DNA of 64,000 nt from Hyphomicrobiales bacterium (GTDB lineage: Bacteria > Pseudomonadota > Alphaproteobacteria > Rhizobiales > Rhizobiaceae): the NCBI GenBank assembly GCA_900471605.1, contig UCEY01000021.1, positions 199 through 64,198 on the forward strand. Direction: 5' to 3'. The translations under genes and the position numbers were made by a program. Of the stretch, positions 17,134-25,707 are shown one piece after another (the first letter of the stretch is position 1; every line of letters starts with the position of its first letter). The notes beneath the pieces are model-generated. The model saw nothing but the letters and a program-made list of their open reading frames with translations, did not search any database and was not told the DNA's origin.

Positions 17134-17196
17134 GGGGGTTCCTCCATATCCAGGCTTGTTGCATTGGCCGTGATGGTAGGCTTTTGCCGGTCCTCC

Positions 17197-17221
17197 CATG
17201 TCCACCCCACGGGTGGACATG
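17197..17221. promoter_or_regulatory. Candidate operator: 25-bp perfect palindrome between VOC and luxR-type genes
   Basis: Arms CATGTCCACCC and GGGTGGACATG flank a 3-bp centre (CAC). It lies in the 124-bp gap between divergent starts at 17133 and 17258, 36 bp before the LuxR-type start codon. Size and position are what a dimeric LuxR-family activator would use. Assignment is inferred. Confidence 0.6.
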
Positions 17222-17257
17222 CCCAAGACAGATTTATTCTCACCCCTGGAGGCGTCA

Positions 17258-18049
17258 ATGCCTGCGCTTGATGGAGACAACGTCACCGCTGTGGCGTCCC
17301 TCTTGGACGAACTCGGCGAACCCGGCTTTCCCGAAAAATTCCTGGCAACGCTGCGCCGTATCGCGGGTACGGACTTCTGTTCCGCCTTCCAGGCTGAAGA
17401 AGACGGGTCGCTGACCTATCTCTTTGCCTGCGGCTACCATTCGACCATTCCGGGTTTTGCCGAACGCGCCTCGCTCGATTATGCCCGCCGCTACTGGCAG
17501 CGCGACCTCGTGACCCGCCAGATGCTGAACGGCGGGCCTGGGCTTGCCAAGGTGCAGGTGGTGCGCCAGGCCTGGAACGGCATCCGCGATCCCGAATACC
17601 GCCGCGACTGTTACGAGCGCGCCCATGTGCTCGAACGCCTGACCATCTACCATTCGGAGGAGCCGCGGATCTTCGCCAGCCTCTACCGCACCCGCGAAAG
17701 CGGTCCGTTTCCGCTCTCCGCTGTCGAGCGGGTGGAGGCCTTCGCACCGCTCCTGATGGCGATGGTCGTCAAACATGTGCGCCTGCAGGGCCGGCCGCAG
17801 ACGGCGCCCTTGCATCCGCCGCAGCAGGAGATTGCCGGGCGGCTTTTGCAGGCGGGGTTCGCGCTGTCGGGCCGTGAGGCGGAGGTGTCCGCCGGCCTTC
17901 TGCTTGGCCGCACGCACCGGGAGATTTCCGAAAAGGTCGGGCTCGCGCTTTCGAGCATCGTTACCTATCGTCAGCGCGCCTATCGCAAGCTGGGGGTCAG
18001 CGACCGCCGCGGGCTCGAAGCGCTTTATGAAGGCATTTCGCGCGTTTAG
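17258..18049 (+). CDS. LuxR family transcriptional regulator (C-terminal HTH)
   Basis: A 263-residue protein. Residues about 196-260 form a LuxR-type helix-turn-helix (ALSGREAEVSAGLLLGRTHR, then SEKVGLALSSIVTYRQRAYR and KLGVSDRRGLEALYEG). The N-terminal 190 residues resemble a GAF/autoinducer-like sensor fold without the conserved acyl-homoserine-lactone residues that I could identify. The ATG at 17258 was chosen for its GGAGG five bases upstream. This group of solo LuxR regulators often controls adjacent catabolic genes. It is divergent from the VOC gene and 27 bp upstream of an SDR gene. Confidence 0.85.
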   Translation: MPALDGDNVTAVASLLDELGEPGFPEKFLATLRRIAGTDFCSAFQAEEDGSLTYLFACGYHSTIPGFAERASLDYARRYWQRDLVTRQMLNGGPGLAKVQVVRQAWNGIRDPEYRRDCYERAHVLERLTIYHSEEPRIFASLYRTRESGPFPLSAVERVEAFAPLLMAMVVKHVRLQGRPQTAPLHPPQQEIAGRLLQAGFALSGREAEVSAGLLLGRTHREISEKVGLALSSIVTYRQRAYRKLGVSDRRGLEALYEGISRV

Positions 18050-18076
18050 CGTGTTCATCAGGGGAGAAAGTTTCAG

Positions 18077-18805
18077 ATGATTTCGATCAAGGACCGTATT
18101 GCCATCGTCACCGGCGCCAGTTCCGGGATCGGCTGGGGCATCGCCAAGGCGATCGCCGCCGAAGGCGCCATCACCGTGCTTGCCGCCCGTAGCGCCGACA
18201 AGCTTGAAAGACTGGCGGCAGAGATAGAAGCCGAAGGCGGCCGGGCGTCCGTGGTGCCGACCGACGTCACCGACGACGCGCAGGTCGAAAAACTGTTCGC
18301 CACCGTGAAGGAAAAATACGGCCGGGTCGACATTCTCATCAACAATGCCGGCATCGCCGACCATACGCCGGTCGAAAAGCTCACCAACGAACGCTGGCAC
18401 GAGGTGATCGGGGCCAACCTGCACTCGGTATTCTATTGCTCCCGCGCCGCCTTCGCCATCATGCAGGAACAGAAGCGCGGCCGAATCATCAACATGGGCA
18501 GCCTGTCGTCGAAGGTCCCGCGCGGCCATACCGCGGCCTATACGGCGAGCAAGTTCGCGCTCGAAGGCCTCACACGCTCGCTCGCCGTCGACGGTCGCGA
18601 ACATGGAATTGCGGTCTCGATGGTGCATCCGGGTTCGACGGTGAGCTCGCTGGTGCCGGGCGTCACCGACAAGGTCCGCCCCGCCACGATGATGCCGTTG
18701 GACGTCGCGCGCATCGTGGTGTTGATGGCGACGCTGCCGGACGATGTGAACCTTTATGAAAGCATCATTCTGCCGGTCGAAATGCCATTCCTCGGCCGCG
18801 GTTAA
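18077..18805 (+). CDS. SDR family NAD(P)-dependent oxidoreductase
   Basis: A 242-residue classical short-chain dehydrogenase. Cofactor motif TGASSGIG at residues 12-19, NNAG at about 88-91, catalytic Ser in NMGSLSSKV and YTASK at about 155-159 are all present. An ARS (rather than acidic) residue after strand 2 hints at NADP preference. The ATG at 18077 follows GGGGAGAAAG. Probably co-transcribed with the LuxR regulator gene. Substrate unknown. Confidence 0.88.
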   Translation: MISIKDRIAIVTGASSGIGWGIAKAIAAEGAITVLAARSADKLERLAAEIEAEGGRASVVPTDVTDDAQVEKLFATVKEKYGRVDILINNAGIADHTPVEKLTNERWHEVIGANLHSVFYCSRAAFAIMQEQKRGRIINMGSLSSKVPRGHTAAYTASKFALEGLTRSLAVDGREHGIAVSMVHPGSTVSSLVPGVTDKVRPATMMPLDVARIVVLMATLPDDVNLYESIILPVEMPFLGRG

Positions 18806-18920
18806 ACATCGGTTCAGCACGTCGCAAAGCGACTTTTCTTTTCGCAGGCTCTCCGACGCAAAGCCGCTTGACCTATATATGGGTCCCTGATATCCAATTT
18901 CCCGACAGGGAGAAATTGCT

Positions 18921-19784
18921 ATGGAAAACCAGACCGAATCCGTCGCCCCGAGCCAGATCGATGGCAAGTGGGGTGAATATGTGACCGTGGAGTTCGACGA
19001 AGGCATCGCCTGGGTAACGCTCAACCGTCCGAAGCAGCGCAATGCCATCAATCCCGGCATCGTCTGGGAAATGAACGCGATCATGGACGCGCTTGAGGAA
19101 GACGAGCGCTGCAAGGTGATGGTCGTCACCGGTGCGGGCGAATCCTTCTCTGCCGGCATGGACCTCAAGGAATATTTCCGCGCTACCGACAAGGTGCCGC
19201 CGATCCAGCGCGAGCGTCTGTTCCGGGCCAATGCTGCCTGGCAATGGCGCCGCATGATGTATTACCCGAAGCCGACCATCTCCATGGTCAACGGCTGGTG
19301 TTTCGGCGGCGCCTTCCAGTTCCTGGTGGGCTGCGACCTGGCGATCGCCTCGGAAGAAGCCATTTTCGGCCTTTCGGAAATCAACTGGGGCATCATCCCG
19401 GCCGGGATCGTCACCAAGTCGGTGCTGGAAACGATGAGCTTCCGCGACGCGATGTATTATATCATGACCGGCGAGACCTTCACGGGACGCCAGGCTGCCG
19501 AGATGAAGCTCGTCAACAAGGCCGTTTCTCCGGAAGATCTCAAGTCCGAGACCCGCAAGCTCGCCATGACGCTGATCGGTAAGAACCCGTTCGTGCTGCG
19601 CCAAGCCAAGACTGCTTGCCGGTTCACCCGCGACATGAGCTGGGAACAGGCCGGCGAATACCTGATGGCGAAGTCGGACCAGACCGAGCTGCGCGACCCG
19701 GAAAACGGCCGCAATACGGGCATGAGTCAGTTCCTGGACGAGAAATCCTTCCGCCCGGGCCTCGGTGCCTATCGTCGCGACTAA
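18921..19784 (+). CDS. p-Hydroxycinnamoyl-CoA hydratase/lyase (feruloyl-CoA hydratase/lyase), copy 1
   Basis: A 287-residue crotonase-fold enzyme. Long stretches match the known hydroxycinnamoyl-CoA hydratase/lyase pattern: GIAWVTLNRPKQRNAINP, SAGMDLKEYFR, KPTISMVNGWCFGGAF, FGLSEINWGIIP (catalytic Glu) and WEQAGEYLMAKSDQ. It hydrates the CoA thioester of ferulate or p-coumarate and cleaves it to the benzaldehyde plus acetyl-CoA. The ATG follows GGGAGAAATTGCT. It starts the hydroxycinnamate cluster, with a likely promoter (TTGACC near 18869) in the preceding gap. In Sphingobium SYK-6 the corresponding enzymes are FerB/FerB2. Confidence 0.9.
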   Translation: MENQTESVAPSQIDGKWGEYVTVEFDEGIAWVTLNRPKQRNAINPGIVWEMNAIMDALEEDERCKVMVVTGAGESFSAGMDLKEYFRATDKVPPIQRERLFRANAAWQWRRMMYYPKPTISMVNGWCFGGAFQFLVGCDLAIASEEAIFGLSEINWGIIPAGIVTKSVLETMSFRDAMYYIMTGETFTGRQAAEMKLVNKAVSPEDLKSETRKLAMTLIGKNPFVLRQAKTACRFTRDMSWEQAGEYLMAKSDQTELRDPENGRNTGMSQFLDEKSFRPGLGAYRRD

Positions 19785-19796
19785 AAAGTGACTCTC

Positions 19797-21938
19797 ATGG
19801 CTGATACGATGACGACAGCTCCCGAGACGTTTAATCTCGCCAGTCCTTTCAACCTGGATCGTTTGCTCCGTCCGCGATCCATCGCGATCGTGGGCGCGTC
19901 GCCGGATCCCGCCTCGATCGGCGGCGGCGTGCTGGCGAACCTCGAACTCTTCAAATACGCGGGCGATCTCCACCTCGTCAGCCGCTCGCGCGACGAGATC
20001 AACGGCCGTCCCTGCGTGAAGACCATCGGCGACTTGCCGAAGGGTGTCGACGTGGTGATCCTCATCGTACCCCAGGCCGCGATCAAGGAATCGGTGCTTG
20101 CCTGCGTCGAGCGGGAAGTCGCAGGCGTGATCGTCTATTCTTCCGGTTTCGCCGAAGCCGGGGAGGAGGGCCGCCGGCAGCAGGACGAGCTCGCCGAGAT
20201 CTGCCGCAAGGCGGGCATGGCCATGCTCGGTCCCAACTGCATGGGCTATACCAACTATGTCGACGGCATTCCGTTGACCTTCGAACCGGTGGATCTGCGC
20301 GGCGTCGGCGAGCGTTCCCGCGTCGCCATCGTTGCCCAGAGCGGTGCGACCGCCGCCAACATCCGTTTTGCCATGCATTCGCGGGAGATTGCGGTTTCCT
20401 ACGTGATCGCCACCGGCAATGAAGCGGTTATCGCTGTCGAGGACCTCGTCGGCTGGCTGATCGAAGGCAAGGACAACGACGCCATCGCGGTCTATGTCGA
20501 GCAGGTCAAGAATCCGCAGAAGTTCCTTGCCGTCGCGAGGCGCGCCCGTGAACTCGGCAAGCCGATCGTCATGCTGCATCCGGGCTCCAGTGAGCGCGGC
20601 AAGGCTGCGGCGCAGTCACATACCGGCGCGCTTGCCGGCGACCATGCGCTGATGCAGGCGGCCGTCCGCAACGAGGCGGTCGCGCTGGTCGAGACGACCG
20701 ACGAATTGTTCGACGTCACCGCGATCCTGACGCGTTATCCGTCGCCGCCGCCGGGCGAGGCGGGCATCGTTACCAATTCGGGCGCCATTCGTGGCCTCTG
20801 CTTCGATTTCTGCGAACGCGTCGGCCTGCCGATCGCGACGCTGTCGGAAGAGGTGCATGCGGAGCTCGTCACGCAGGTGCCGCCCTATGTGCATGTCGAC
20901 AACCCGTTCGACATCGGTACGACCGGCTTCTCCAATCCCGGCATTTTCGGCACCTCCACGGCCTCCATGCTGAAGGATCCGAATGTCGGTATCGTGTTCC
21001 TCTCGCATGCCGGCGGTTCGCCGCCGATGCAGATCAAGAAGTCGGACGCGATCATTCCGGTCGCCGCGACTGCGACAAAACCGGTCATCCTCAACATCAT
21101 CGGCGACGATTATCCGCTCGATCCGACCTTCATGAAGGCCGTGCGCGACAGCGGTATCCCCTTCTTCCGTTCGCCGGAACGCGCGCTGCGTGCCATGGCG
21201 GTTGTCGCCAATTACGCGGCGGCACTTGCAGCCACCCGCGACCGCGCGCCGGATGGCGAACGGCTGAAGGAGGTCCCGGTCTCCGGCCTCGTCGTCGAAT
21301 ACGAAGGCAAGCGGATCCTCTCCGATCTCGGCATCCAGATCCCGAAGGGGGCGCTGGCGAAGTCCGCCGACGAAGCCGTGAAGATCGCAGCGGAGATCGG
21401 TTATCCGGTGGTGATGAAGGCGCAGGCAGCCGAACTCGCCCACAAGAGCGATGTCGGCGGCGTCATCGTCAACATCGCCGACGAGGCGGCGCTGCGCGCG
21501 GCTCATGAAAAGATGTATGCCAGCATCGCGATGCACAAGCCGGGTCTCAAGCTCGACGGGGTGCTGATCGAGGGCATGGCGCGCCAGGGCCTTGAAATGG
21601 TGGTCGGCGCCAAGCGGGATCCTCAATGGGGTCCGGTCGTGCTGGTCGGCCTCGGCGGCGTCTGGATCGAGGCGCTGGCGGATGCCCGCCTGCTGCCGGC
21701 CGATATCAGCCGCGAGCGGGCGATCGCCGAGATCGGCAAGCTGAAGGCTGCGAAGCTCTTGGGGCCGTTCCGTGGTCAGCCGGCGCGTGATGTCGAGGCG
21801 ATCGCCGACGTGGTCGTCAAGCTCGGAGCGTTGATGCGTTCGACGCCCGAGATCGTCGAAGTCGATATCAACCCGCTGGTTGTCTATGGCGAGGGGGACG
21901 GGGTTCTGGCTCTCGACGCGCTATTCGTGGTGCGGTGA
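19797..21938 (+). CDS. ADP-forming acyl-CoA synthetase, probable hydroxycinnamoyl-CoA synthetase (FerA-like)
   Basis: A 713-residue protein with the NDP-forming acyl-CoA synthetase layout: a CoA-binding domain (RSIAIVGASPDPASIGGGVL), succinyl-CoA synthetase-like domains with the phospho-histidine loop QSHTGALAGDHA, and a C-terminal ATP-grasp domain (YPVVMKAQAAELAHKSDVGG). This differs from the AMP-forming feruloyl-CoA synthetase of pseudomonads; the NDP-forming class does the job in Sphingobium (FerA). Being sandwiched between two hydratase/lyase genes makes a hydroxycinnamate substrate likely. The start is uncertain: GTG 19788, ATG 19797 or ATG 19806, none with a strong ribosome site. Confidence 0.85.
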   Translation: MADTMTTAPETFNLASPFNLDRLLRPRSIAIVGASPDPASIGGGVLANLELFKYAGDLHLVSRSRDEINGRPCVKTIGDLPKGVDVVILIVPQAAIKESVLACVEREVAGVIVYSSGFAEAGEEGRRQQDELAEICRKAGMAMLGPNCMGYTNYVDGIPLTFEPVDLRGVGERSRVAIVAQSGATAANIRFAMHSREIAVSYVIATGNEAVIAVEDLVGWLIEGKDNDAIAVYVEQVKNPQKFLAVARRARELGKPIVMLHPGSSERGKAAAQSHTGALAGDHALMQAAVRNEAVALVETTDELFDVTAILTRYPSPPPGEAGIVTNSGAIRGLCFDFCERVGLPIATLSEEVHAELVTQVPPYVHVDNPFDIGTTGFSNPGIFGTSTASMLKDPNVGIVFLSHAGGSPPMQIKKSDAIIPVAATATKPVILNIIGDDYPLDPTFMKAVRDSGIPFFRSPERALRAMAVVANYAAALAATRDRAPDGERLKEVPVSGLVVEYEGKRILSDLGIQIPKGALAKSADEAVKIAAEIGYPVVMKAQAAELAHKSDVGGVIVNIADEAALRAAHEKMYASIAMHKPGLKLDGVLIEGMARQGLEMVVGAKRDPQWGPVVLVGLGGVWIEALADARLLPADISRERAIAEIGKLKAAKLLGPFRGQPARDVEAIADVVVKLGALMRSTPEIVEVDINPLVVYGEGDGVLALDALFVVR

Positions 21939-21949
21939 GGTGAGGGGGT

Positions 21950-22082
21950 AACGCCCCTCATCCGGCTGCCGCCACCTTCTCCCCGCAAGCGGGGAGAAGG
22001 ACAAATGCCGCGCCTTCGCCGTTCCTCCTCGCCCCGCTTGCGGGGAGAGGGTGGCCGAGCGAAGCGGAGGCCGGGTGAGGGG
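21950..22082. repeat. Palindromic intergenic repeat (rhizobial REP/RIME type)
   Basis: Paired dyads CCTTCTCCCCGC-aa-GCGGGGAGAAGG and CCCCGCTTGCGGGG, enclosed by outer arms GCCCCTCATCCGGC... and ...GCCGGGTGAGGGGC. It fills the gap between the acyl-CoA synthetase and aldehyde dehydrogenase genes and has no coding content. Confidence 0.8.
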
Positions 22083-22129
22083 CTGCGACGCCAGCCATCT
22101 ATTGGAATGTCACGAGGGAGGATACCGTG

Positions 22130-23572
22130 ATGCAGACCCAATCCTATGGTGAATTGAAGCTGTTTGTGGATGGCGAGTGGCTCGGGGCGGAAGGCCGCGT
22201 CACCGAGGACGTCATCAACCCGGCAACAGGCGAGTCGATCGCGGCCCTGCCGCATGCGACCACGGAAGACCTCGAGAGCGCCGTTGCGGCGGCTTCTCGC
22301 GAATTCAGGGCGTGGAAGGCGACAACCGCCTTCGACCGCGCCAAGATCATCCGCAAGGCTGCCGATATCTTGCGCGAGCGGGCGAACGAAATTGGGCGCC
22401 GCATGGTGCTCGACCAGGGCAAGCCGATCGGCGAAGCGATCCCGGAAGTCCATATCTCCGCCGACATTCTCGACTGGACCGCTGACGAGGGGCGCCGCTC
22501 CTATGGCCGTATCGTCCCGGCCCGGGTGCCCGGCGTCAAGTGGATGGTGACGAGGGAGCCGGTCGGTCCCGTTGCGGGCTTCACGCCCTGGAATTTCCCT
22601 GGCGTCATTCCGGCGCGAAAAATTTCGGCAGCGCTCGCGACCGGTTGCACCATGGTCATCAAGCCATCGGAAGAGACGCCGTCGACCGTGCTCGAAATCG
22701 CGCGAGCATTGCAGGATGCAGGTCTGCCGAACGGCGTGCTCAACGTCGTGCACGGCAGGCCCGCCGAAGTATCCGAACACCTGATCGCCTCAGACGGCAT
22801 CCGCAAGATCACCTTCACCGGTTCGACCGCCGTCGGTCAGCATCTGGCCGTCCTCGCGGCACAAGCGGGCGTCAAGCGGGCGACGATGGAACTCGGGGGT
22901 CATGCGCCGGTACTGATCTTCGAGGATGCCGATATCGACCATGCCATCCGTGTCATGGTCCATGCGAAATACCGGAATGCCGGCCAGGTCTGCATCTCGC
23001 CGACCCGTTTCTACGTGCATGACAGTGTCCACGACAAATTCGTCGACGGTTTCGCCAAGGCAGCTTCCGCCCTGAAAGTCGGCGAAGGCCTCGATCCGTC
23101 GAACCAGATGGGCCCGCTCGCCAACAGCCGGCGGGTTCCCGCCATGGAACGCATGGTCGCCGATGCGGTACAGCGCGGTGCCAAGGTGAAGGCGGGCGGC
23201 GAGCGAGGCAGCAATCGCGGCTATTTCTTCCAGCCGACGGTTCTCGCCGACGTGCCGCAGGATGCGATCATCATGAATGACGAGCCCTTCGGCCCCGTCG
23301 CCGTCACCGCCCGCTTCACCTCCTTCGACGAGGTGATCAGCCAAGCCAACCGGCTGCCTTACGGGCTGGCATCCTATGCCTTCACCCGGTCCAGCCAGAC
23401 CGCTTCGATGGTGAGCGACGCGCTCGAGGCCGGCATGGTCGGCATCAACAACAACTTCATCTCGATGGCCGAAACGCCGTTCGGCGGCGTCAAGCAGAGC
23501 GGTTACGGCTCGGAAGGCGGCTCCGAGGGCATGGATGCCTATCTCGTCACCAAAATGACCAGCCTTTCGTAA
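22130..23572 (+). CDS. NAD(P)-dependent aldehyde dehydrogenase, probable (hydroxy)benzaldehyde/vanillin dehydrogenase
   Basis: A 480-residue aldehyde dehydrogenase. Signatures: GFTPWNFPGVIPARKISAAL, TFTGSTAVGQHL, catalytic Glu in MELGGHAPVLIFEDAD and catalytic Cys in NAGQVCISPTRF. The ATG at 22130 overlaps a GTG start three bases earlier; GAGGGAGGAT precedes both. Position between the FerA-like and second hydratase/lyase genes makes the aldehyde released by the lyase (4-hydroxybenzaldehyde or vanillin) the likely substrate. Sequence motifs alone would also fit succinate-semialdehyde dehydrogenase-like enzymes. Confidence 0.88.
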   Translation: MQTQSYGELKLFVDGEWLGAEGRVTEDVINPATGESIAALPHATTEDLESAVAAASREFRAWKATTAFDRAKIIRKAADILRERANEIGRRMVLDQGKPIGEAIPEVHISADILDWTADEGRRSYGRIVPARVPGVKWMVTREPVGPVAGFTPWNFPGVIPARKISAALATGCTMVIKPSEETPSTVLEIARALQDAGLPNGVLNVVHGRPAEVSEHLIASDGIRKITFTGSTAVGQHLAVLAAQAGVKRATMELGGHAPVLIFEDADIDHAIRVMVHAKYRNAGQVCISPTRFYVHDSVHDKFVDGFAKAASALKVGEGLDPSNQMGPLANSRRVPAMERMVADAVQRGAKVKAGGERGSNRGYFFQPTVLADVPQDAIIMNDEPFGPVAVTARFTSFDEVISQANRLPYGLASYAFTRSSQTASMVSDALEAGMVGINNNFISMAETPFGGVKQSGYGSEGGSEGMDAYLVTKMTSLS

Positions 23573-23597
23573 GGCCCCCGACCTTCAGGAGAACATG

Positions 23598-24440
23598 ATG
23601 ACCATAGAAGCAAGCGATCTGGGCGGAGAGAACGTCAAGGTCGAATTCGAGGACGGCATTGCCTGGGTGAAGCTGAACCGCCCGGACAAGCGCAACGCCA
23701 TGAGCGTCGGCCTTGCCGAAGACATGATCCGGGTGCTCGACGCGCTCGAGATCGACGACCGCGCCGGCGTCGTCATCCTGACCGGCGAGGGCGAGGCCTT
23801 CTCCGCCGGCATGGACCTCAAGGATTTCTTCCGCGCCACCGACGGCGTTTCCGACGTCAAGCGCATGCGCGCCTACCGCTCGACCCGCGCCTGGCAGTGG
23901 CGCCTGCTGATGCATTATGCCAAGCCGACCATTGCCATGGTCAACGGCTGGTGCTTCGGTGGCGCGTTCACGCCGCTGATCTGCTGCGATCTCGCGATCG
24001 CGTCCGAAGACGCGGTGTTCGGCCTTTCGGAAATCAACTGGGGCGTCATCCCCGGCGGCGTCGTCTCCAAGGCGATCTCGACGCTGATGAACGATCGCAA
24101 GGCGATGTACTACGTCATGACCGGCGAGAAATTCGGCGGCAAGATGGCCGAACAGCTCGGCCTGGTGAACGAGGCGGTGCCGGCGGACAAGCTGCGCGAA
24201 CGCACGGTCGAAATCGCCCGCGTTCTCCTCGAAAAGAACCCGACCGTGCTGCGCCAGGCCCGCATGGCCTACAAGTACGTGCGCGAGATGACCTGGGAGG
24301 AATCGGCGGAATATCTGACCGCCAAGGCCGACCAGACAACCTTCGTCGATCCGGAAAAGGGACGCGAGAAGGGGCTTTCGCAATTCCTGGATACGAAGAC
24401 CTATCGTCCGGGGCATGGGGCTTACAAGCGCGAGGAATGA
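23598..24440 (+). CDS. p-Hydroxycinnamoyl-CoA hydratase/lyase, copy 2
   Basis: A 280-residue paralogue of the 18921 gene. It contains GIAWVKLNRPDKRNAMSV, SAGMDLKDFFRATDGV, KPTIAMVNGWCFGGAF, FGLSEINWGVIPGGVVSKAI and WEESAEYLTAKADQ. It looks closer than copy 1 to the well-studied Pseudomonas enzyme in the FTPLICCDLAIA and GGVVSKA stretches. The second of two adjacent ATGs (23598) has better spacing from AGGAG. Two lyases may divide p-coumaroyl-, feruloyl- or caffeoyl-CoA between them. Confidence 0.9.
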   Translation: MTIEASDLGGENVKVEFEDGIAWVKLNRPDKRNAMSVGLAEDMIRVLDALEIDDRAGVVILTGEGEAFSAGMDLKDFFRATDGVSDVKRMRAYRSTRAWQWRLLMHYAKPTIAMVNGWCFGGAFTPLICCDLAIASEDAVFGLSEINWGVIPGGVVSKAISTLMNDRKAMYYVMTGEKFGGKMAEQLGLVNEAVPADKLRERTVEIARVLLEKNPTVLRQARMAYKYVREMTWEESAEYLTAKADQTTFVDPEKGREKGLSQFLDTKTYRPGHGAYKREE

Positions 24441-24448
24441 GGCAAACT

Positions 24449-24477
24449 CCCTTCTCCCCCGCAAGGGGGGAGAAGGG
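24449..24477. repeat. Short palindromic repeat, partial copy of the rhizobial element
   Basis: CCCTTCTCCCCC-gcaa-GGGGGGAGAAGGG, a single dyad of the element found complete at 21950. It lies in the 62-bp gap between the second hydratase/lyase and the acyl-CoA dehydrogenase and may also act as a weak transcriptional attenuator. Confidence 0.7.
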
Positions 24478-24502
24478 CGCGCATCTAACCACGAGGCCGA
24501 CC

Positions 24503-25696
24503 ATGGACCTGAATTATTCGGACGAGCAGCTTCTGTTGAAGGAAAGCGCCGAACGCTTCCTGAAGGACCGCTACGATTTCGAGAAACGGGCTAGGATCCT
24601 TGCCTCCGAAACCGGCTTCGATGCCGCGATCTGGGCGGAGATGGCCGATCTCGGCTGGCTGGCCTTGCCCTTCTCCGAGGAAAACGGCGGGCTCGGCGGC
24701 GGGGCGGTGGAAGTGTCGCTGATCATGGAAGCGATCGGCCGGGCTCTGGTGGTCGAACCGTATCTCGCGTCCGTCCTTCTCGCCGGCGGTCTGGTCGAAA
24801 AGGTCGGCTCCGAAGAGCAGAAAGCCGACATCCTCGGCGGGCTGATCGCAGGCACGTCGCGGCCGGCACTGGCGCATGCCGAATGGCAGACCGGCTTCGA
24901 CCTCGGCAATATCGCCGCCACCGCGACGAAGAACGGTGAGAATTACGTCATCTCCGGCAAGAAGCCCCTCGTATTGGGTGGGCCGTTCGCGGATAGCTTC
25001 ATTGTTTCCGCCAGGCTGGGCGGCGATGCCGCGACCGGTCCGGATGGTGCGATCAGGCTCTTTGCAGTGCCGGCCAACGCAGTCGGCCTTGAGAAGAGCG
25101 AAGTAAAGCTCGTCGACGGCAGCCGGGCCAGCGATCTCGTTTTCACGAATGTCTCCGTGCCGGCCTCGGCCTTGCTCGACGCAGACGCCGATACGCTTGG
25201 GGAAATCGAAGCCGCCTACGACCGCGCCAATGCGGCCCTCGCCTCCGAAGCGGTCGGCATCATGGATGCGCTGATGGATGCGACCGTTGCCTATACCAAG
25301 GGGCGCGTGCAGTTCGGCAAGCCGCTCGCAGCCTTCCAGGCCTTGCAGCACCGCATGGCGGAAATGGCCGTCAAATGCCAGGAGGCCCGGGGCTCGGCAT
25401 TGCTCGCCATGCTTTCCGCCGATGCTCCGCCCGCCATGCGTGTTCGCGGCGTTTCCGGCGCCCGCGCCAAGATCGGCAAGGTATCCCGGTCCGTTGCCCA
25501 GGAGGCGATCCAGTTGCACGGCGCCATGGGCTTTTCCGAGGAAATGCCGATCGGCGCCTGGTTCCGCCGTCTCTATGCGATCGAGAACACCTTCGGCACC
25601 ACCGCAGACCACCTGAAGCGTTACGGCGAAATCATCCGTGATCCGGCCGTGCTTTCCGGCGGCCTGCTGCGTGAACCTGTCCACCAGCCCGCCTGA
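24503..25696 (+). CDS. Acyl-CoA dehydrogenase family protein (partner 1)
   Basis: A 397-residue acyl-CoA dehydrogenase: N-terminal helical domain (MDLNYSDEQLLLKESAERFL), middle beta domain, and C-terminal helices with ALASEAVGIMDALMDATVAY, RVQFGKPLAAFQALQHRMAE and AIQLHGAMGFSEEMPIG. The FAD-site serine/threonine residues typical of the middle domain are weak. Paired acyl-CoA dehydrogenase genes like this often form heteromeric (alpha2beta2) enzymes, where one partner has lost part of the active site. Likely role: dehydrogenating side-chain-saturated phenylpropanoyl-CoA (like HcaD of Acinetobacter) to feed the lyases. Confidence 0.85.
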   Translation: MDLNYSDEQLLLKESAERFLKDRYDFEKRARILASETGFDAAIWAEMADLGWLALPFSEENGGLGGGAVEVSLIMEAIGRALVVEPYLASVLLAGGLVEKVGSEEQKADILGGLIAGTSRPALAHAEWQTGFDLGNIAATATKNGENYVISGKKPLVLGGPFADSFIVSARLGGDAATGPDGAIRLFAVPANAVGLEKSEVKLVDGSRASDLVFTNVSVPASALLDADADTLGEIEAAYDRANAALASEAVGIMDALMDATVAYTKGRVQFGKPLAAFQALQHRMAEMAVKCQEARGSALLAMLSADAPPAMRVRGVSGARAKIGKVSRSVAQEAIQLHGAMGFSEEMPIGAWFRRLYAIENTFGTTADHLKRYGEIIRDPAVLSGGLLREPVHQPA

Positions 25697-25707
25697 GGAG
25701 ACATTCC

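Noticed and set aside
17258..18049. Quorum-sensing LuxR-LuxI system
   Set aside because: No luxI-type synthase nearby and no clear acyl-homoserine-lactone site; better viewed as a solo catabolic regulator.
17255..19255. 666-codon open frame on the minus strand across luxR, SDR and the lyase
   Set aside because: Runs antisense through three well-supported genes with biased codon use; composition is typical of a GC-rich shadow frame.
18873..20579. 568-codon minus-strand frame
   Set aside because: Antisense of the hydratase/lyase and acyl-CoA synthetase genes; no domain pattern.
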